A program made the translations under genes and the position numbers. Below the pieces are notes generated by a model. The model saw only the letters and a list, made by a program, of their open reading frames with translations. It had not been told where the DNA came from and made no database searches. From Streptomyces sp. CB01201 (lineage in GTDB: Bacteria > Actinomycetota > Actinomycetes > Streptomycetales > Streptomycetaceae): a stretch of DNA of 64,000 nucleotides. Each line of letters starts with the position of its first letter. The stretch's first letter is position 1. Positions 7,876 to 16,292 of the stretch are shown one piece after another. Where the stretch lies: assembly GCF_002803085.1 (NCBI RefSeq), contig NZ_NNBJ01000003.1, positions 399,798 to 463,797 on the forward strand, read 5' to 3'.

Positions 7876-8904
7876 TCAGCCGAAGAAGACGCCCACCTCG
7901 GCGTAGAGCGCCGGGTCCACGGTCTTCAGCTTCGCGGTGGCCTCCGAGATCGGCACCCGCACGATGTCCGTGCCGCGCAGCGCGACCATCTTGCCGAAGT
8001 CCCCGTCGCGCACCGCCTCGATGGCGTGCAGCCCGAAGCGGGTCGCCAGCCACCGGTCGAACGCGCTCGGGGTGCCGCCGCGCTGCACATGGCCGAGGAC
8101 GGTGGTCCTGGCCTCCTTGCCGGTGCGCTTCTCGATCTCCTTCGCCAGCCACTCGCCGACGCCGGAGAGCCGGACGTGCCCGAACGAGTCGAGCGTGCCG
8201 TCCTTGAGCACCATCTCGCCGTCCTTGGGCATGGCACCCTCGGCGATGCAGACGATCGGCGCGTACGAGGCCTTGAAGCGGGAGGTGACCCAGTGGCAGA
8301 CCTGGTCGACGTCGAAGCGCTGCTCGGGGATGAGGATGACGTTGGCGCCGCCGGCCAGGCCGGAGTGCAGGGCGATCCAGCCCGCGTGCCGGCCCATGAC
8401 CTCGACGACCAGGACCCGCATGTGGGACTCGGCCGTGGTGTGCAGCCGGTCGATGGCCTCGGTCGCGATGCCGACGGCGGTGTTGAAGCCGAAGGTGTAG
8501 TCGGTGGCGGACAGGTCGTTGTCGATCGTCTTGGGTACGCCGACGCAGTTGATGCCGTACTCGTCGCTGAGCCGGGCCGCGACACCCAGGGTGTCCTCGC
8601 CGCCGATCGCGATCACGGCGTCGATCTCGTACTTGGTGAGGTTCTCCTTGATGCGGCGGACGCCGTGCTCCGCCTTGAGGGGGTTGGTGCGCGAGGAGCC
8701 GAGGATGGTGCCGCCGCGCGGCAGGATGCCGCGCACCGCCGGGATGTCGAGCTTGACGGTGTCGCCCTCAAGGGGCCCGCGCCAGCCGTCCTTGAACCCG
8801 GTGAACTCGTAGCCGTACTCCTGCACACCCTTGCGGACGATGCCCCGGATGACGGCGTTGAGCCCGGGGCAGTCACCGCCTCCGGTCAGTACTCCGACCC
8901 GCAT
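7876..8904 (-). CDS. pfkA: 6-phosphofructokinase, actinobacterial group, pyrophosphate-type active site
   Basis: Phosphorylates fructose-6-phosphate at the committed step of glycolysis; 342 aa. Nucleotide/phosphate loop GGGDCPGLNAVIRG (8-21), GGEDTLGVAA (101-110), catalytic PKTIDNDL (124-131) and substrate loop MGRHAGWIA are all present. Position 104 is Asp and position 125 Lys, the combination known in PPi-dependent enzymes, where ATP enzymes usually carry Gly at the first site. Actinomycetes carry several pfkA paralogues, so this copy may use PPi. ATG at 8904 follows AAGGGA. A Crp-like operator cluster lies just upstream. Confidence 0.93.
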   Translation of the reverse strand: MRVGVLTGGGDCPGLNAVIRGIVRKGVQEYGYEFTGFKDGWRGPLEGDTVKLDIPAVRGILPRGGTILGSSRTNPLKAEHGVRRIKENLTKYEIDAVIAIGGEDTLGVAARLSDEYGINCVGVPKTIDNDLSATDYTFGFNTAVGIATEAIDRLHTTAESHMRVLVVEVMGRHAGWIALHSGLAGGANVILIPEQRFDVDQVCHWVTSRFKASYAPIVCIAEGAMPKDGEMVLKDGTLDSFGHVRLSGVGEWLAKEIEKRTGKEARTTVLGHVQRGGTPSAFDRWLATRFGLHAIEAVRDGDFGKMVALRGTDIVRVPISEATAKLKTVDPALYAEVGVFFG

Positions 8905-8923
8905 GGAATGGTCCCTTCACCTG

Positions 8924-8968
8924 GGAGTGACGTACGCGGTCCACGCTAGTGGTGACGTACGTCACTCC
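8924..8968 (-). promoter_or_regulatory. Crp-like operator cluster at the pfkA promoter
   Basis: A perfect 14-bp palindrome GTGACGTACGTCAC (8952-8965) fits the Streptomyces Crp pattern GTG(N)6GNCAC. A third half-site at 8924-8936 makes a larger inverted repeat with 13-bp perfect arms (8924-8936 and 8956-8968). A TAGCGT -10-like hexamer on the minus strand lies between the arms. The pfkA start codon is about 20 bp away. Regulation by a Crp/Fnr-family protein is inferred. Confidence 0.6.
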
Positions 8969-8984
8969 GGGATGGGGCGAAAGG

Positions 8985-9013
8985 TCAATTCCCTTCACAG
9001 GAAAGGGAGTTGA
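8985..9013 (-). terminator. Terminator of the NarL-type two-component operon
   Basis: Arms 8985-8995 and 9003-9013 (11 bp, one G-U pair) with a 7-nt loop lie 36 bp downstream of the response regulator stop. A short CCTTTC pyrimidine tract follows on the minus strand. Confidence 0.65.
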
Positions 9014-9048
9014 TTGAGCGTCGTTCACTCGTACGGGGGATGGCTCGC

Positions 9049-9738
9049 TCAGGCGTCGTCCAGGCCGCGCTCGATCGCGTACCGCACCAGCTCCACCCGG
9101 TTGTGCAACTGGAGCTTGCCCAGGGTGTTCTGGACGTGGTTCTGCACGGTGCGGTGCGAGATGACCAGGCGCTCGGCTATCTGCTTGTAGCTCAGGCCCT
9201 TGGCGACCAGGCGCAGCACCTCGGTCTCGCGCTCGGTGAGCTGCGGGGCCTTGGGCTCGTCCGCGGCGGCGGGCGCCGGGTCACTGGCCAGCCTGCGGTA
9301 CTCGCCGAGGACGAGACCGGCCAGGCCCGGGGTGAACACCGGGTCACCCACGGCGGTACGACGCACGGCGTCGATCAGCTCCTCGGCGCCGGCCGACTTG
9401 AGGAGGTAGCCGAGCGCGCCGGACTTCACCGCTTCCAGGACGTCCGCGTGCTCGCCCGACGCGGACAGGACGAGCACCCGCAACGCCGGGTTGGCGGCGA
9501 CCAGTTCCTTGCAGACCTGGGCGCCGGACAGGCCCGGCAGGTTGAGGTCGAGGACCAGGACGTCGGGCGCCGCGGCCTGGGCGCGGCGGACCGCCTGCGG
9601 CCCGTCGCCGGCGGTGGCCACGACGTCGAACCCGGCGGCCGCGAGGTCACGGGCGACCGCGTCGCGCCACATCGGGTGGTCGTCGACCACCATCACCTTC
9701 ACCGCCGCGTCCGCCCGTTCCCCGTGCTGTTCCGTCAT
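9049..9738 (-). CDS. NarL/LuxR-family response regulator
   Basis: Two-domain transcription factor, 229 aa. The receiver domain begins near residue 13 (VKVMVVDDHPMWRD with the acidic pair) and has the phosphoacceptor Asp in VLVLDLNLPGLSG; the conserved Lys is in GYLLKSAGAEEL. The C-terminal LuxR HTH spans about 160-225 with LTERETEVLRLVAKGLSYKQ and HRTVQNHVQNTLGKL. Its ATG overlaps the upstream kinase stop (ATGA), so the pair is one operon and probably a cognate system. The regulon is unknown. Confidence 0.95.
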   Translation of the reverse strand: MTEQHGERADAAVKVMVVDDHPMWRDAVARDLAAAGFDVVATAGDGPQAVRRAQAAAPDVLVLDLNLPGLSGAQVCKELVAANPALRVLVLSASGEHADVLEAVKSGALGYLLKSAGAEELIDAVRRTAVGDPVFTPGLAGLVLGEYRRLASDPAPAAADEPKAPQLTERETEVLRLVAKGLSYKQIAERLVISHRTVQNHVQNTLGKLQLHNRVELVRYAIERGLDDA

Positions 9739-10949
9739 CCGTGCCGTCCTGCCTTCCCCCGTGGAACCTTCAGTTCGACTTCCGTGCCCTGGCCCGGCAC
9801 GGAGACCAGCTCCGCGGTGCCGCCCAGGTCGCGCAGCCGGCCCCGGATCGAGAGGGCGACGCCCAGGCGCCCCTCCCCCTCGGCCTGGTCGAGCCGGCCC
9901 GGCGGGATTCCGGGCCCGTCGTCCCGTACCGTCACGATCACTTCGTCCCCCCAGTCCTCGATCAGGATCCAGGCCTGCGCCGAATCCCCCGCGTGCCTAC
10001 GGACATTGTCCAGGGCGGCACTGACAGCGGCCGCCAACTCCCCGGCCGCGACGGGTGCGAGCGGGACCGGGGCGCCCGGCTCGGCGAAGGAGACCTTCGA
10101 TCCGGCGTGCCGGGCGAGCAGCGAGCGCAGGTCGACCGAGCCCGTCCCGCCCGGCTCGTCGTCGACCTCCACCGCCCTTACGACGGCGCCGTTGGCGACG
10201 TCCTCGGAGGCGCGGGTGGGCGGCACCAGGCCGCTGGAGACCAGGGTGCGCAGCGCGACCTCCTGCTCGCCCGCCATCCGGCCGAGCTCCGCGGCCTCGC
10301 CGCCGAGCGCGCTGCCGCGGCGCTGCACCATGGCGAGGACCTGGAGCACGCTGTCGTGGATGTCCCGGGCCAGGCGCTCGCGCTCGCGGGTGGCCGCCTC
10401 GATCTCCAGCGCGCGGGCGAGCGTCGCCTCGCTGGCCCGGGCCACCTCGACGATGTAGCCGATCGCGATGGAGGCGATCCACACCAGGAGCACGTTGTGG
10501 AAGGTGTCCCGGGTGGGGTGGGCGCGCTCCACGATGTTGGCGACGGCCACCAGCGAGGAGGCGAAGGCGGCCCAGCGCCAGCCCCCCTTGATCGCGAAGG
10601 CGAGCACGGCCCCGGCCGTCGCTATCGTCGGCAGCGTCGGGCCGTCGACGTGCTGCGCGTCCATGTCGGCGAGCGGGGTCAGCAGGATGCCGGTGAGCAC
10701 CACGGTGAGGTCGGCGACGAGGAAGCGCTTGGTGCAGGCGGCCGCGTTCGCGACCCGGGGCAGCGTCGCGAAGTTCCACACCACGAGCACCGCCAGGTAC
10801 CCGATGCCGACCCAGGGCCGCTCGAACTTCTCGTAGCCGCTGGCGAAGATCGCGAGCGCGTAGAGCGTGGTGAGCACCCGGTAGCCGGTCAGCGCCCGCC
10901 ACAGCGGCAGCTCCACCGACATCCGTACGACACGTTCGCGCTTGGCCAT
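9735..10949 (-). CDS. Membrane sensor histidine kinase (MacS/PspC-type, HisKA_3)
   Basis: Partner kinase of the adjacent NarL-type regulator; about 404 aa. The N-terminal ~180 residues form several hydrophobic helices. The dimerisation/phosphoacceptor motif is ERERLARDIHDSVLQVLAMV, and the ATPase domain has DNVRRHA (N box) and VRDDGPGIPPG (G1). ATG at 10949 is preferred because AGGGG lies 8 nt upstream; an in-frame GTG at 10958 would overlap that site. The signal sensed cannot be read from the sequence. Confidence 0.92.
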   Translation of the reverse strand: MAKRERVVRMSVELPLWRALTGYRVLTTLYALAIFASGYEKFERPWVGIGYLAVLVVWNFATLPRVANAAACTKRFLVADLTVVLTGILLTPLADMDAQHVDGPTLPTIATAGAVLAFAIKGGWRWAAFASSLVAVANIVERAHPTRDTFHNVLLVWIASIAIGYIVEVARASEATLARALEIEAATRERERLARDIHDSVLQVLAMVQRRGSALGGEAAELGRMAGEQEVALRTLVSSGLVPPTRASEDVANGAVVRAVEVDDEPGGTGSVDLRSLLARHAGSKVSFAEPGAPVPLAPVAAGELAAAVSAALDNVRRHAGDSAQAWILIEDWGDEVIVTVRDDGPGIPPGRLDQAEGEGRLGVALSIRGRLRDLGGTAELVSVPGQGTEVELKVPRGKAGRHG

Positions 10950-10985
10950 CTCCCCCACCCCTGACCGGCCCCCCGGACCGGACGC

Positions 10986-11765
10986 CTAGGCTCCGGGCTG
11001 TTCCGCCCGCTTGGCCTGCTCGGCCTCCCGGGCCCGCTCCGCCTTCTCGGCGGCCTTCTGCTCGTCCGCGACGCGCTTGGCCTCGTCGGCGATCTGCCGC
11101 TTGGCGGCGGTCGCGTAGATGTCGACGTACTCCTGGCCGGAGAGCTTCATGATCTCGTACATGACCTCGTCGGTCACCGAGCGCAGGATGAAGCGGTCGC
11201 CCTCCATGCCCTGGTAGCGGCTGAAGTCGAGCGGCTTGCCGATCCGGATGCCGGGGCGCATCAGCTTCGGCACCACCTTGCCGGGCGGCTGGATCTTCTC
11301 GGTGTCGATCATCGCGACCGGGATCACGGGGGCGCCGGTGGCCAGTGCGACCCGGGCCAGGCCGCCCGGCTTGCCGCGGTAGAGGCGGCCGTCGGGCGAG
11401 CGGGTGCCCTCCGGGTAGATGCCGAAGAGGCCGCCGGCCTTGATGACGTCGATGCCGGCGTTGATCGCGGCCTCGCCGGCCCCGCGGGCGCCCGAGCGGT
11501 CCACCGGGAGCTGGCCGACGCCCTTGAAGAACGCGGCGGTCAGCTTGCCCTTGACCCCGGGCGAGGTGAAGTACTCGGCCTTCGCGATGAAGGTGACCTT
11601 GCGGTCCAGGACGGCCGGGAGGAAGAAGGAGTCCGAGAACGAGAGGTGGTTGCTCGCGAGGATCGCCGGACCCTCGGCGGGGATGTTCTCCAGGCCCTCC
11701 ACCCACGGCCTGAAGGCGAGCTTCAGCGAGCCGCCGATGGAGAACTTCATAGCGCCGTAGATCAA
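10986..11765 (-). CDS. 1-acyl-sn-glycerol-3-phosphate acyltransferase (PlsC family)
   Basis: Membrane-associated acyltransferase of phospholipid synthesis, 259 aa. Motif I is NHLSFSDSFF (the NHX4D catalytic pair), motif III is IYPEGTRSPDG and motif IV VIPVAMIDT. The C-terminal 40 residues are a highly charged Ala/Glu/Lys/Arg helix not needed for catalysis. The start is a TTG at 11765 with AGGAAGG at 8-nt spacing; an ATG at 11750 is the alternative. It ends 36 bp before the histidine kinase gene and may be cotranscribed with it. Confidence 0.9.
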   Translation of the reverse strand: MIYGAMKFSIGGSLKLAFRPWVEGLENIPAEGPAILASNHLSFSDSFFLPAVLDRKVTFIAKAEYFTSPGVKGKLTAAFFKGVGQLPVDRSGARGAGEAAINAGIDVIKAGGLFGIYPEGTRSPDGRLYRGKPGGLARVALATGAPVIPVAMIDTEKIQPPGKVVPKLMRPGIRIGKPLDFSRYQGMEGDRFILRSVTDEVMYEIMKLSGQEYVDIYATAAKRQIADEAKRVADEQKAAEKAERAREAEQAKRAEQPGA

Positions 11766-11920
11766 CTCGGATGCCTTCCTGTGCTTGTCGAACAGACCTT
11801 AACCCGTGCCGGGCCCGGCCTCCCGCGCGACGGCCCTGGTCGGTGTCGGTCCGGTCGCGTACCGTGAAGTAGGACTCCCCCGCACAACCCCCGCCCCTGC
11901 TCATGAACAGGAGACCCCTG

Positions 11921-12700
11921 GTGCCGGTCCTCCCTGGAGCCGAGCCGTTCCGCCACGAGGGCGGAGAGGTCGGCGTCCTCCTCTGTCACGGTTTCACCGG
12001 TTCCCCGCAGTCGATGCGGCCCTGGGCCGACCACCTCGCGGAGCGCGGCCTCACGGTCTCGCTGCCGCTCCTTCCCGGCCACGGCACCCGGTGGCAGGAC
12101 ATGCAGCTCACGGGCTGGCAGGACTGGTACGCGGAGGTGGACCGGGCCCTGCGCGAGCTCCGGGAGCGGTGCACCCAGGTCTTCGTCTTCGGGCTCTCGA
12201 TGGGCGGCGCCCTGGCGCTGCGGCTCGCCGCGAAGCACGGCGACGCGGTCAGCGGCCTGGTCCTCGTCAACCCGGGCAACAAGGTGCACGGCGCGGCCGC
12301 CCACGCGCTGCCCGTGGCCCGGCACTTCGTACGGTCCACGAAGGGCATCGCGAGCGACATCGCCAAGGAGGGCTCCACGGAGGTCGGCTACGACCGGGTG
12401 CCGCTACACGCGGCGCACTCGCTGCGCAACTTCTTCAAGCTCGTGGACGGTGAACTGCCGCAGGTGACACAGCCGTTGGTGGTTCTGCACAGCCCCCAGG
12501 ACCATGTGGTGCCGCCGGTCGACTCGGCCCGGATCCTCAGCCGGGTCTCCTCCACGGACGTCGAGGAGATCCTGCTGGAACAGAGCTACCACGTGGCGAC
12601 GTTGGACCACGATGCGGAGCGGATCTTCGAGGAGAGCTACTCGTTCATCGGCCGCCTCGCTCCGAGCGTCGGGAAGAAGGGGAGCACGACCGGTGGCTGA
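11921..12700 (+). CDS. Alpha/beta-hydrolase, carboxylesterase/monoacylglycerol lipase-like
   Basis: Serine hydrolase of 259 aa. Oxyanion region LLCHGFTGSPQSM, nucleophile elbow GLSMGGALA, acid SPQDHVVPP and catalytic His in EQSYHVATLDHD fit the Est30/carboxylesterase group. GTG at 11921 is chosen over the upstream ATG at 11903 because AGGAG sits 7 nt before it. It is divergent from the acyltransferase and overlaps the next gene by 8 nt, indicating coupling. The substrate is probably a short or medium acyl ester. Confidence 0.88.
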   Translation: MPVLPGAEPFRHEGGEVGVLLCHGFTGSPQSMRPWADHLAERGLTVSLPLLPGHGTRWQDMQLTGWQDWYAEVDRALRELRERCTQVFVFGLSMGGALALRLAAKHGDAVSGLVLVNPGNKVHGAAAHALPVARHFVRSTKGIASDIAKEGSTEVGYDRVPLHAAHSLRNFFKLVDGELPQVTQPLVVLHSPQDHVVPPVDSARILSRVSSTDVEEILLEQSYHVATLDHDAERIFEESYSFIGRLAPSVGKKGSTTGG

Positions 12701-13346
12701 GCACGACGCGGACCGCGAACCGCAGCCGATCGACGAAGAGGCTGCCTGGGCGGCGATCGTGGCGGGATACGGCGAGGAACCGGCCGATCCGCCCGGCACC
12801 AGACCCTTCAGACCGGTGGAGGACCTGGACCTGGACGTGGCCCTGACCAAGGACGAGCCGGGTCCCGGGACGGGGACCGGGACCGGAGCGGACGGCAAGG
12901 GTGGCGGGCCGGCGACACCCGGGCCCGGCTCCGGCGGCGAGCAGGACGCCGGCGAGGGGCCTGACAAGGGGCTCGACAAGAGCGCCGGCGCCGGGTCCGA
13001 CAGGCCCGCGCTCGGCAGCTCGGTGGTGTTCGCCCCCGGCGTGGGCGGCCCGCGCGACTACTCTCCCGCCGACTCTTCGGACCCCTCCGACCCCTCCGAC
13101 GAAGGTCACTTCGTGCCGCCCGAGCCGCCGCCGCTGCCGGAGGCGGACGCGGCGGCCAAGTTCGCCTGGCTGGGCGTGATCGGCGGCCCGCTGCTGCTGA
13201 TCCTCGCCGCGATCTTCGGCTGGGACATCACGTGGTGGCTCACCCTGCTGGGCGTGGGCGGTTTCCTGGGCGGCATCGCGACGCTGTTCGCGCGCATGCA
13301 GCCCGATGAGGAGGACGACGATCCGGGGCGCGGCGCGGTGGTGTGA
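12693..13346 (+). CDS. Hypothetical membrane-anchored acidic protein
   Basis: A 217-aa protein of unknown function, translationally coupled to the esterase (8-nt overlap; GGGGAG before the GTG at 12693). Residues 1-145 are Asp/Glu/Gly/Pro-rich and low complexity, including a Gly-Thr run and a Ser-Asp-Pro repeat. The C-terminal part (about 150-205) holds two closely spaced hydrophobic helices (LLLILAAIFGW and LLGVGGFLGGIATLF). The acidic tail has no domain I recognise. A small bitopic or hairpin membrane protein with a disordered cytoplasmic arm is likely. Confidence 0.75.
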   Translation: MAEHDADREPQPIDEEAAWAAIVAGYGEEPADPPGTRPFRPVEDLDLDVALTKDEPGPGTGTGTGADGKGGGPATPGPGSGGEQDAGEGPDKGLDKSAGAGSDRPALGSSVVFAPGVGGPRDYSPADSSDPSDPSDEGHFVPPEPPPLPEADAAAKFAWLGVIGGPLLLILAAIFGWDITWWLTLLGVGGFLGGIATLFARMQPDEEDDDPGRGAVV

Positions 13347-13818
13347 CCCGGGTTCGCTGCGCTGGGCTTGCGGAGTGCGGCCCTGCTCCGGCTCCAGGCG
13401 TGCCTTTCCCCGCGCCCCTGACCCCGCCTTACGCTGCGGGCCGTGCGCGGTTGCCCGCGGCCCTGACCCTGCTTTCGGCTGCGGGCCGTGCGTGGTTGCT
13501 CGCGCAGTTCCTCGCGCCCCTGATGCCGCTTTCGAGCGGGCCCCGCGCAGTTCCCCGCGCCCCTGACCCCACCCTCGTCCGCCGACCGTGGTCGCTCCTC
13601 GCGCAGCTCCTCGCGCCCCTGAAAGCCTCGGTGCCGGCCCGCATGGGCAACCCCAGCCCGTCCGGCGATTGAGGACGAGCGCCGTTCAGGCGCGAACGGG
13701 GTCCGGGGCGGAGCCCCGGGGGCTCTCCTACGGGTGCGGGCCGTGGGCGGCGCTACCCGCGCAGTTCCCCGCGCCCCTGAAAGACTCGGTGCCGGCCCGC
13801 ATGGGCAACCCCAGCCCC
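13347..13818. repeat. Convergent intergenic region with dispersed A and B elements
   Basis: A 472-bp gap without a convincing gene. It holds four GCGCAGTTCCCCGCGCCCCTG-like units (A element; near 13502, 13545, 13600 and 13759), a related truncated unit near 13404, and one B element at 13654-13720. A third stretch, CTCGGTGCCGGCCCGCATGG and its continuation, is duplicated at about 13627-13657 and 13785-13816. The B element contains two hairpins: GCGCC/GGCGC, then CCGGGGC/GCCCCGG. The same elements recur near 20.9-21.4 kb and 30.8-31.1 kb, always between convergent genes. Confidence 0.85.
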
Positions 13819-14574
13819 TCAGGGGGTCGGGGTGGGGAGTCGCAGGGCGGCCAGGACCGGCAGGTGGTCCGTGGCGGTGAGCAGGTCGGCCGGCGCGGCG
13901 AGGCCCAACGGCACACCGCAGCCCAGGACTTGGACACCCCGCGTGGCGAAGATCGCGTCGATCCGCTGATGCGGATCACGCGGCGTGGACGTGAACTCGC
14001 CACCCCACGGCGCCACTTCATGGCAGTCCTGCAACGCCCCGGCGAGCCGGGCGAAGGCGCGCCCGCCGGGCCGTTCGTTCAGGTCGCCGCCCGCGACCGC
14101 GTGCTCCACGCCCATCCCGGCCAGCCGGTCGAGCAGCGCCCCCGCCTGCTCGTACCGCTCGGCCGCCTGAAGGCTGAGGTGGGCGCTGAGCACCCCGAGC
14201 CTGGCCCCACCGACACGTACCACCGCGGTCGCGAAGCCGCGCCGGTGCAGCCCGGGGGTGAGCGGGAGCAGCACGTCCTCGGTGCGCTCCACGATCGCCC
14301 GCAGGGAGCACAGCAGCATCGGGCCCGCGGCCGTGGCCCCACCGCTCAGGACCACCAGATCGGCCGCCGCCGCGAGGCGGGCCGCGGCCTTGCGCCAGCG
14401 GAAGAAGCGGGGCGCCTCCTGGATCAGTACCAGGTCGGGCTCGCAGGCCCGGATCACCCGGGCCAGCGCCGCGTTGTCGTCGCGCATCGAGCGGATGTTG
14501 TAGCTGAGGACGCGGATCACGGCCGAGGCGTGGTCGGTCGCGGACGCGGGCAGCCCGTCGGCGGGGGTCGTCAT
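13819..14574 (-). CDS. Endonuclease/exonuclease/phosphatase-family protein
   Basis: A 251-aa metal-dependent phosphodiesterase-fold protein. Family landmarks are VLSYNIRSMRDD (Asn), LVLIQEAPRFFRW (Glu), AHLSLQAAER (His), GGDLNERPG (Asp-X-Asn) and a terminal TDHLPVLAAL (Asp-His pair). Members cleave nucleic acids, phosphoinositides or other phosphodiesters; the substrate here is unknown. No signal peptide is evident. ATG at 14574 and an in-frame GTG at 14583 are both possible. It lies downstream of glkA but a strong terminator separates them. Confidence 0.82.
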   Translation of the reverse strand: MTTPADGLPASATDHASAVIRVLSYNIRSMRDDNAALARVIRACEPDLVLIQEAPRFFRWRKAAARLAAAADLVVLSGGATAAGPMLLCSLRAIVERTEDVLLPLTPGLHRRGFATAVVRVGGARLGVLSAHLSLQAAERYEQAGALLDRLAGMGVEHAVAGGDLNERPGGRAFARLAGALQDCHEVAPWGGEFTSTPRDPHQRIDAIFATRGVQVLGCGVPLGLAAPADLLTATDHLPVLAALRLPTPTP

Positions 14575-14588
14575 GGTCCACAACGTAT

Positions 14589-14630
14589 GACAGCGCCCGC
14601 CGGTCCGGGGAGGACGCGGCGGGCGCTGTC
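14589..14630 (-). terminator. glkA terminator
   Basis: Perfect 13-bp arms (14589-14601 and 14618-14630) with a 16-nt loop, 30 bp downstream of the glkA stop codon. Confidence 0.75.
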
Positions 14631-14659
14631 GGTGGTGCGTGCGTGCGTTGCCCGAGGCG

Positions 14660-15613
14660 CTACATGATCGGGTCGGGCTGGCGGGCGAGGTCGGCCGCGC
14701 CGACCAGACCGGCCTTGTTGCCGAGCTGGGCCGCGATCACATCGGCGACCGGGCGCCAGTTCCCGCCGACCAGCCAGCGCCGGTAGGACTTGCGGATCGG
14801 GTCGAGCACCAGCTCGCCCTCGTCCGAGAGCCCGCCGCCGACGATGAACGCCGACGGGTCGAAGAGCGAGGCCAGGTCGGCGAGACCCGCGCCCGCCCAG
14901 CGCGCCAGTTCGCGGTAGGAGTCGACCGCGACGGGGTCGCCCTGGCGGGCGGCCATCGAGATGTGCTTGCCTTCGATGCCGTCGGGGGTGCCGTCACCGA
15001 GCCCGAGCAGGAACTCCGCGCGCTCGGGGGTGGCGTTGGCACGCTGCTTGGCGTAGCGCACCAGGGCCCGGCCGGAGGCGTACTGCTCCCAGCAGCCCTG
15101 GCTGCCGCAGCCGCACAGCAGGCCGTCCGGCACCATCCGGATGTGGCCGAACTCGGCGGCCACGCCGAAGTGGCCGCGGCGCAGCTTGTTGCCGATGATG
15201 ATGCCGCCGCCGAGGCCGGTGCCGAGCGTGATGCAGATGACGTTCCGGTGGCCCTTGCCTGCCCCGAAGCGGTACTCGCCCCAGGCGGCCGCGTTGGCGT
15301 CGTTCTCGACGACCACCGGGAGGCCGACGCGCTGCTCGACCTTCTCCTTCAGCGGTTCCTGGCGCCAGTCGATGTTGGGCGCGAAGTAGACGGTGGACCG
15401 CTGCCGGTTGACGTAACCGGCGGCTCCGATGCCCACGCCCACGATCTCGTGTCCGGCGCGTGCGCCGTCCACGGCCGAGGCGATCGCGTCCACGATGGCA
15501 TCGGGCGTGCCGGGCGTCGGCACCTTGTGCGTGGAGAGGATGTTGCCGTCCTCGTCGACCACGCCCGCCGCGATCTTCGTGCCGCCGATATCGACACCGA
15601 TGGTGAGTCCCAT
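14660..15613 (-). CDS. glkA: ROK-family glucokinase
   Basis: ATP-dependent glucose kinase of 317 aa, the length of Streptomyces GlkA, which also mediates carbon catabolite repression. The phosphate-1 motif is IGVDIGGTKIAAG, and the ROK sugar-binding/zinc segment is EFGHIRMVPDGLLCGCGSQG with the conserved zinc Cys/His set. The catalytic Asp is in VVENDANAAAWGEY. The ATG at 15613 has GAGGG upstream. The gene behind it encodes an SCO2127-like protein, a neighbourhood linked to glucose repression in S. coelicolor. Confidence 0.96.
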   Translation of the reverse strand: MGLTIGVDIGGTKIAAGVVDEDGNILSTHKVPTPGTPDAIVDAIASAVDGARAGHEIVGVGIGAAGYVNRQRSTVYFAPNIDWRQEPLKEKVEQRVGLPVVVENDANAAAWGEYRFGAGKGHRNVICITLGTGLGGGIIIGNKLRRGHFGVAAEFGHIRMVPDGLLCGCGSQGCWEQYASGRALVRYAKQRANATPERAEFLLGLGDGTPDGIEGKHISMAARQGDPVAVDSYRELARWAGAGLADLASLFDPSAFIVGGGLSDEGELVLDPIRKSYRRWLVGGNWRPVADVIAAQLGNKAGLVGAADLARQPDPIM

Positions 15614-15787
15614 GAATCCCTCAGTTCGGTCGAGCCCCGCTACGGCCAACCGTACCCGAGCCGGGGCGCCGCCCAGCGTGCCGAGCCCCCGTTCGTCCCA
15701 GAGGTCGGACGGCGGTCGGCGCTTTGTCCGCACCGGTCCGGGTCCCACGCCTCCCGGCTCCGCGCACGGCCGGCCGCGGGCCGGATC

Positions 15788-16222
15788 TCAGTCGTCGAGG
15801 TCGATGTGCTCGGTGGGGCCCGGCCCCTCGTCGCGCTTGCGGTCGTCGTCGGACGTCCAGCGGCGCTCGTGGCCCTCGACGGCCGAACGGTAGGCGGCGA
15901 GCAGCTCGCCGCCGGCCGCGGCGAGGTGGTCGAACACCTCGGGGTTGCGCTCGATGACGGGCTCGACGGCCGACTTCGCCTGGCTGATCAGCTGCTGCAC
16001 GGCACCCTGGGCCGCCATCCCGGACAGCCCGGCGGGCCCCTCGAAGAGGCCGGACACCTTGTCGGTGACGGCTTCGAACAGCTTGCGCAGTTCCTCGGCG
16101 GCGGAGCCCGGTGGCGTTCCGTACTGCTCGCGGCGGCGCGCCTTCTCGGCGGCCAGGTCCTCTGCGCAGGCGTCGGCCCAGGCATCCGCGTCGGGTGCGG
16201 GGCGCTCGGTGGCTTCGCTCAT
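15788..16222 (-). CDS. DUF5304-like / SCO2127-like protein upstream of glkA
   Basis: Soluble, acidic 144-aa protein without catalytic motifs. Positions 35-110 are predicted amphipathic helices (AAEELRKLFEAVTDKVSGLF) and the tail is Asp/Glu-rich. ATG at 16222 has GGAG at 6 nt. Position immediately upstream of glkA and composition match S. coelicolor SCO2127, reported to influence glucose sensitivity and catabolite repression when supplied in other strains. Its biochemical function is not established; the match is from recalled context rather than an alignment. Confidence 0.75.
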   Translation of the reverse strand: MSEATERPAPDADAWADACAEDLAAEKARRREQYGTPPGSAAEELRKLFEAVTDKVSGLFEGPAGLSGMAAQGAVQQLISQAKSAVEPVIERNPEVFDHLAAAGGELLAAYRSAVEGHERRWTSDDDRKRDEGPGPTEHIDLDD

Positions 16223-16292
16223 GGCCAACTCCAGCGGCTGGTTTTCCTACGGGTCTGTTTCCTTCGACGTTACCCGAACGGGGGTACCCCGT

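Noticed and set aside
13306..13672. Short plus-strand frames in the first repeat region
   Set aside because: They translate the repeats themselves, giving Arg/Ala/Pro-rich sequence without ribosome binding sites.
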